From NCBI RefSeq assembly GCF_963664415.1, contig NZ_OY761440.1, positions 496,001-560,000 of the forward strand: DNA of 64,000 bases. Reading direction: 5' to 3'. The DNA comes from an uncultured Desulfobacter sp. (GTDB lineage: Bacteria; Desulfobacterota; Desulfobacteria; Desulfobacterales; Desulfobacteraceae). Positions 63,473 to 64,000 of this stretch are shown piece after piece. Numbering within the stretch: position 1 is the stretch's first letter; the number at the start of each line of letters is the position of its first letter. The position numbers and the translations under genes were made by a program. The notes under the pieces are model-generated. The model was not told where the DNA came from and searched no databases. It saw only the letters and a list, made by a program, of their open reading frames with translations.

Positions 63473-64000
63473 TGCCTGACCGGAAACCCTGATATCTGAC
63501 TCATTGAGGCTCGGCAGGCGGGTCAAGTTACCTTATCATCGGTTTCAACAACAAAAGAGTCACACCTTCCCATTAATGCCTGGAGACACAAAGCCAAACC
63601 GTAGCAAGCTGTTGGACCTATTCCTTCAAGGAAGAGTTGGGCGAGTATTGGTGAAGATACATATCCTGTCCCCCGCAATTCCGATATATTATAATGTTAT
63701 GTCAAGAGAGTTTGTTTTAGAGGAGGATGGCCTGACTTGTGAAAACACCTAATTGCACAATGGACCCGAAACACCTTTTGGATATTTTTTATGGAAAATG
63801 GCGCATATATCAATACAGCGGGCAAGGTCGGACCGAACTAACCAATAGATAGCTTGGTCAGACCATGCCCCCTCTCTACGTCCGCCCTACCCCCCTGACA
63901 CAACCCCGGTTTTAGTTTACTCTTTCAGCAGTTTTGCTGTCATCGAACCGGAAATGAATAAGCCTGGCCAATCGTCTACCCCAGGGGACAAACCGCAGTA
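63473..64000. other. non-coding or unrecognised stretch
   Basis: No gene is supported in the last 528 bp. A frame of 82 codons at 63504-63752 lacks a ribosome site and family resemblance. The end of the window may enter another decayed mobile element, but nothing identifies it. Confidence 0.4.

Noticed and set aside
63504..63752. 82-codon frame after the RND gene
   Set aside because: No ribosome site, no recognised domain, and an irregular residue pattern.
1..64000. CRISPR arrays
   Set aside because: No regularly spaced repeats with unique spacers were found; all repeats are tandem, inverted or whole-gene duplications.

Overview
The window looks like accessory DNA from a Gram-negative, most likely Desulfobacterota (Desulfobacteraceae-like) chromosome. 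This is inferred from outer-membrane receptors, RND pumps, lipoprotein TolC proteins, moderate GC content and many group II introns; no rRNA, tRNA or housekeeping marker is present to prove it.

Region 1 (1-8.3 kb) is a patchwork of decayed genes (DUF4143 ATPase tail, AraC tail, IS66 transposase, group II intron tail, RND pump) around a few intact ones: an SRPBCC protein, a tautomerase/HxlR pair, and a response regulator, histidine kinase and isoprenylcysteine-methyltransferase-like operon on the minus strand.

Region 2 (8.3-25 kb) is a stack of nested mobile elements. It holds an intact IS66-type element with an 8-bp target duplication and several group II introns. The largest intron (A, 12146-17703) has its reverse transcriptase gene split twice, once by an IS with an 8-bp duplication and once by another complete group II intron (B) inserted inside the YADD catalytic motif. 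Removing both insertions restores the reading frame across each junction. Introns A and D lie back to back on opposite strands around one imperfect palindrome. Intron C sits in the 3' end of intron D and is truncated by an IS21 element carrying istA, istB, a small passenger gene and a 52-bp perfect palindrome. An IS1634-type element interrupts the first of the TonB receptors.

Region 3 (23-56.5 kb) is an array of seven TonB-dependent receptor genes, each next to an AraC-type regulator. Two sub-families have expanded by tandem duplication: three divergent receptor/regulator pairs at 35-46 kb, and two co-directional pairs plus the stub of a third at 49.5-56.6 kb. Within each sub-family the regulatory region and signal peptide are conserved while the plug and barrel can be replaced. 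The receptor at 54182 joins a native-looking 5' end to a much more AT-rich barrel. The 27-30 kb stretch holds a DUF4143 ATPase, its partial copy, an intact ParDE-like toxin-antitoxin pair and a broken one.

Region 4 consists of two copies of one five-part cluster: TonB receptor, DUF4198 periplasmic protein, TolC-like lipoprotein, membrane fusion protein and RND pump. The plus-strand copy (54-63.5 kb) appears intact. The minus-strand copy (30.3-37.1 kb) has lost the end of the fusion protein and most of the pump's first half. The arrangement suggests metal or metallophore import across the outer membrane coupled to a tripartite efflux system; this is inference. No tonB/exbBD, sigma/anti-sigma pair, CRISPR array or tRNA was seen.
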